In this document: positions 1 to 64,000 of the stretch, piece by piece | Layout of the letters: each line of letters starts with the position of its first letter | Position numbering within the stretch: the stretch's first letter is position 1 | From: Glandiceps talaboti | Taxonomy: Eukaryota > Hemichordata > Enteropneusta > Spengelidae | Assembly: GCF_964340395.1 (NCBI RefSeq) | Contig: NC_135568.1 | Span: forward strand, 11,880,776-11,944,775 | Length of the DNA stretch: 64,000 nucleotides | Direction of reading: 5' to 3' | Program-made: the position numbers and the translations under genes | The notes under the pieces: generated by a model | Database searches by the model: none | Seen by the model: the letters and a program-made list of their open reading frames with translations, nothing else | What the model was told of the DNA's origin: nothing

Positions 1-1309
1 AGTGTAAATATTGCATTATTTATTAATATTTCTTTGGGCAATTTAAAATGCTAGTACTGGTTTTATACTTTGTAAATATCAACACTTCTGCAGCTGCATT
101 TGGTTTTTAAGTGAAAGGAACTTGTTCCATTCAGAAAGTGCAATTTTTAGCGGATATATAATCAACTCTGATATTTAACCATTTATTGGATTTTTTTGTG
201 ATGGGGAATTTATAACCAAAGTAACAAAATCAAAACTAATTTGTAATTTATGTATTAAAACTTTACTTCAAGTGTGGCTCTATTTTTGTAACAATTCTAC
301 TAACTGGCTAACACTTGACTCACTCAATTCGGCAGCTACTGCAATTTTATACTTCGAGATATAGATATTATTAGATTCTTGAAGTTATTAGACTTTCATT
401 CCAATGATGTAACATCATTAATAACTTTTTTGTAATGTGATATTCAAAGTCATGTATTTTTATCATTGTAACATCTGAATAGATTGCATGGTTTGACATT
501 GAGGGCATTGTCTTGTGTCTTGCTTGCTTGTACAGTATGGGACTTGGTGGTTGTCTTCACCAGCTGCTTGCTTACTGTTAGCCTTCGTAGCTCTAATCGC
601 TGCCTCTCCAAATGTGTGAGACCTATATGTATGTCAAAAGCACCTATGCAGTGTTATTATACAACAGAATGCTTCACTAACGTATGACTTACACTGCCAT
701 GGTAACAGCCATATTGGATCTTTTAACAACTGATCTCATCAGACTTCCGTGTTTAATACTGCCTTAACATTGAGTCTCAGAGTTGATCATGGGTATGACA
801 TGACATCTTAGAGAAAGTTCAACCTGATTAATGTTCTTATGAAGGCTTTTTTAAGATTCACTCTGATTGGTTGGAACGCAGTGGAAAAGAATGACACCTG
901 TTGTCTGATTCGTTAATGATCATTATTGAAAGACTCACAAAAGATACTTTCTAATCAGTAAAACACATGAGAGCTTCATATCTGCCGTGATTATACCAAG
1001 CAATGTTTTTGTGCCTTCCAGAGCAATTGACATCATTTTTTTCCTTAAGCAAGCTGCAGACACTGATTATAAGCACACTCATGGATTTTGACACAATGTT
1101 TGTCAGTTTTGACCTTGAATGAGTGCCGTGATGACTGTGTTCAGAGTGAGATAGAGTGTGTCAAATCACATACATGTTTGCTCGCTATCAGTGTCGGCCA
1201 TTTGTATGTGTACATAATTACAATAATTCTGGAAGGCATACAAAACTTTGTGTGGTACCAACTCCTAGTACTGTTGTTGACTTTGTCAGATAACTTTGAA
1301 ATTCTGCAA

Positions 1310-1440
1310 AATCCACCAATCAGAATCGAACATGGCTGCAGTCTTATCTTTAACATAATCCACCAATCAGAATCAAACATGACTGCAGTCTGATCTGACA
1401 TAGTTTGTGAATCAGAATTAAACATGGCTACTACTCATAC
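1310..1440. repeat. Degenerate tandem repeat, about 47-bp unit, three copies
   Basis: Three successive copies share the core 'AATCAGAATyrAACATGgCT', starting near 1318, 1365 and 1410. The first two also share the CCACC before the core and CTGCAGTCT after it. Homology decays in the third copy. Ordinary intronic repeat. Confidence 0.6.
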
Positions 1441-2340
1441 AGCTTTATTTACATTCAGTGTGAAGCATTCTAGTTAATTCTAACATTGCGTAGGAGCTTG
1501 CTTTTTAGTATTCGATAAGTTACTATCAAGTCATCTCAGTACTTTGAACATTCTTCACATTTCTCATGTAACCATAATCCATCTTTTAACAATCAAAATT
1601 GTATGCATTATATTTCTGCCTTTGTTAACTCAATCATATATGTCATAGTCCAAATGTTACAAACCATTATTTTTGTATTTACATCTTAGACTTCAATCAA
1701 AATGCAACATAGAACTGATCCTGAAATGGATAGTGATAGCATAATGCAAGGGACATGATTATTTCTCAAGTTAAGATTTGAAACAGTTAGTTGTGACTGA
1801 TTCTTTTGATAAACGTGAAGAGTAAGAGTTCGTATTAAAAGCAACAACTTTATTCCAATCTGTTCAGTTTAAAGCTCAAGAGGAAAAATGATGAAACAAA
1901 ATTTTGGATAAATTTATATACACGTTTCTAAACAATATGATGATCAAATCCAGTGTCATTTATAATTGAAATCCAATTTGACCATACATTCCAGAAATTA
2001 TTTTAATTATTATCATGTTGTACAAAGTTGTAATATATTTTTCCAAACCTACAGACCAAAATGCTTGTTCATGATTATTTTACCGGTCGTTTCCACATTT
2101 GTAAATTTATATTAGTGATGGCAATTGTCACACATCTGTTACTGATTGATTGATTGAACATTGACCTTTTATATAGTTATGGCGTACAGCTTGTCATTAT
2201 GCTGCAATTACAGTTTTGTGACATCACAGTCCTCCGACCCCTCATATGTCTACCTCTAATGACTTCATCTTAAATGACTACCATTGTCATGTTCATATAC
2301 CTCTGTGTGACATCAATTTCCCTATCCTCTCTTTAAAAAG

Positions 2341-2585
2341 TACCTTTCAAGTTGTTTAAAATTTCATGTGGTACAATGGCACAGATGACAAAATAGTGAC
2401 ACACACCATTCATTGCTTCAAGATTGTTAGTATCATATCAAGATATTCCTACAAAACTAAAAAAATGGTTCATTGTTTTCTCCTAAAAAACAGCTTAAAA
2501 ATGAAAGAAAGGGAAAGGACAATAATCACAAAATTCGTCTACTTTTAGTTATTTATATATTTATTTATTTGCAACTTGAAAGGTA
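2341..2585. mobile_element. Candidate MITE with 14-bp perfect terminal inverted repeats
   Basis: TACCTTTCAAGTTG at 2341-2354 is matched exactly, inverted, by CAACTTGAAAGGTA at 2572-2585, with one more G-C pair outside. The interior has no credible coding capacity. A short non-autonomous DNA transposon about 245 bp long is the simplest reading. The target-site duplication is not clear, so chance or an old insertion remains possible. Confidence 0.45.
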
Positions 2586-3357
2586 CCCTTTCACAGTCAC
2601 ATAAAAGTAATGAGCATACTAAATAGAATGGTATTTTTATGAACAATATATACTTTGGGTTATGGTGTGAAAAATGTGTGTAGCATCATTGTAATGTAAG
2701 AAGATATTCATTATCATTGCTTGTCAATTTGACATTCCCAATATTACAGGCTTTGCCCCTCTGTGAAGGTTTTAAAATTCTGATTGGTATAAAGCCGTCT
2801 TCTTTGAATTTCAGTATTTGGCCCTGAAACAATTTTAAGGATTCATGTCATTTCTCAGAAAATAGTAGAAAATTATGAAAAAGTTCAACACATTAATCTT
2901 GTCAATCATGTCAGACACTCTCCTTGGTATTCTGTTAATGTTTTAGAATTGGTTGAAGTCAACTTACAAGGGAAGTGGCTCCTGCTATGTTCCTTTATTT
3001 TGATTCATCTGTTAAGTATGGAAATAGACTTTCACATCAACAATACAGTGATGCAATGAAAGCAAAAAGAAAATATGAAAATTAGGTTTTTGCCTTAGTT
3101 ATATACTCTCCCATAAAACTGATTCAGGTCAACCCCAAAAGCTGCTTACATGTGTAATTGCCTACAACAAGACATTCCTACAAATCATGCATATATTTGC
3201 ATTATTTAACACACTGTTTGCTGCCTGAGCCGTATGCCGGTGAGATGTCATGCTCCACACGAAATCTGCATAGTTTGGAATTCAGCGTTATATGTCCAGA
3301 TGCCTGTAGTACATAGAAGAATTCTTCTCCAAATATTTCCCTTGATTTATATTTCAG

Positions 3358-63273
<59,916 letters not shown>

Positions 63274-64000
63274 GTAAGTTTGAAAATAATAAATCTCTTC
63301 AAAGTGTCTGGTAGGATTCCTATATGAACAAATCTCATAGGGATCATTGAGTTAAAATCTCCATCATTCTAAACTCCCTTACCTGTAAAAATTATGAAGG
63401 ATGTGATATTCCTATAGAACTCTTACAATGGTCAAACCATGATCTGGATGGTGCTGATGGTCCTTCCCAACCAATCCATATGGCACCATCAGCCTGTCCC
63501 AACCAATCCAGATGACACCGTTGGCCCATCCCAACCAATCCTGATGGTGTTATTTGCCTGTCCCAGCCAATCCCTGTTGCACGTCATTGGCCTGTCCCAA
63601 CCATGGTTGATTACCATGGTCTATTTCCCCAGCACTGCCAATCATGTGGATGTCATGTTTACAACATGGTCCAACCATGGTCTTATCATGTTCCAAACCA
63701 TGCTTAACCATGATTCTGACAGCGGGGATGAATATTATAGATCTCGCAGACAATCTGTGTACTGTAGACTGGTTCTCTACAAGTGTACTCTCTTGATTTG
63801 TTATTGATTTGTATTACTTTGGCGAGTCACACAACATTAAACTTTTTTACTAACGTGTGGTTTCTCCTGCGCTACTGACATGAGCAAGAATCAGAAGTAA
63901 TCTTTTATGTTGGTTATCTAAACATTTGAAGTTTAGGTTTTCAACAGTTCTATAAACATGCACTGTATGCCCATTGTCTAACAACAGTATATGTACAATA
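63274..64000. other. Downstream intron, no exon before window end
   Basis: Contains the 32-bp repeat array below. The remaining 370 bp show no further Fn3 or Ig exon. Confidence 0.65.
63430..63630. repeat. Degenerate 32-bp tandem repeat
   Basis: About five units of the type TCCCAACCAATCCAGATGAC plus ACCGTTGGCC(C/T), with unit lengths of 31-34 bp. The last unit merges into CCAACCATGG-rich sequence. Confidence 0.85.

Larger units (their letters stand above)
1..3357. other. No exon recognised (upstream intron or 5' flank of the titin-like gene)
   Basis: AT-rich sequence with only short open frames and no Ig, Fn3 or spacer-like translation flanked by splice sites. It most likely is a long intron preceding the first exon in the window, because that exon starts in the middle of a codon. 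It holds a degenerate short tandem repeat near 1310-1440 and an inverted-repeat element near 2341-2585. No promoter can be supported. Confidence 0.6.

Noticed and set aside
1-3357. Separate small genes from open frames of 60-101 codons
   Set aside because: No conserved motifs, composition like intron sequence, and a frame-incomplete downstream exon implies that this is intron.

Overview
This window is eukaryotic and comes from an animal. It is dominated by one very large, intron-rich gene on the + strand that encodes part of a titin-like giant muscle protein (titin / twitchin / myosin-binding-protein-C superfamily). I assembled 63 exons between 3358 and 63273. Every intron has GT-AG ends, the reading frame is continuous across all junctions, and almost all introns are phase 1, so nearly every exon is a frame-neutral cassette. 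The exons total 16,314 bases, or 5,438 codons. They carry about 48 immunoglobulin (I-set type) domains and, at the 3' end, three fibronectin type III domains. No initiator exon and no terminal stop exon were found, so the gene runs off both ends. AT-rich introns, one-domain-per-exon design, LINE, SINE and MITE content and abundant microsatellites suggest a marine invertebrate. A deuterostome such as a hemichordate or echinoderm is plausible, but I cannot prove the taxon.

Layout. 1-3357: no exon recognised. 3358-5745: two Ig domains, each split over several exons. 6131-8738: a PVE-rich spacer, an Ig, a helical linker like the myosin-binding-protein-C M-domain with a DFRxxL motif, and another Ig. 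9389-15653: six Ig exons. 16386-19345: a second, divergent copy of the 6.4-8.7 kb module, broken into more exons. 20063-24830: Ig exons alternating with short PEVK-like spacer exons. 25834-38044: fourteen Ig-like exons that mostly lack the B-strand cysteine, including a recent tandem array of five exon+intron units of about 0.84 kb. 38541-39926: a 1,386-base exon made of about 35 tandem 11-residue repeats followed by an Ig. 40512-42325: an alternating set of Ig and very divergent Ig-like exons. 43007-46983: three Ig exons and a short spacer. 47907-57854: eight consecutive Ig exons of exactly 261 bases each. 58649-61129: four Ig exons. 61543-63273: three Fn3 exons, the transition into an A-band-like region.

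Mobile and repeated DNA lies in the introns: an antisense non-LTR retrotransposon with an apparently intact endonuclease/reverse transcriptase ORF (52887-55832) and a truncated ORF1, tRNA-derived SINE-like sequences, several inverted-repeat elements, a 333-base fold-back palindrome, minisatellites, and remnants of duplicated exons ('ghost exons').

As a working picture, the protein would be a long elastic sarcomeric filament. Ig chains give folded spring elements, the PVE/PEVK-like and 11-residue repeat segments give unfolded extensible elements, the M-domain-like linkers may contact actin or myosin, and the Fn3 segment would lie along the thick filament. Ig/Fn3 identities and splice structure are read from the sequence. 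The mechanical and binding roles are inferred from known families.
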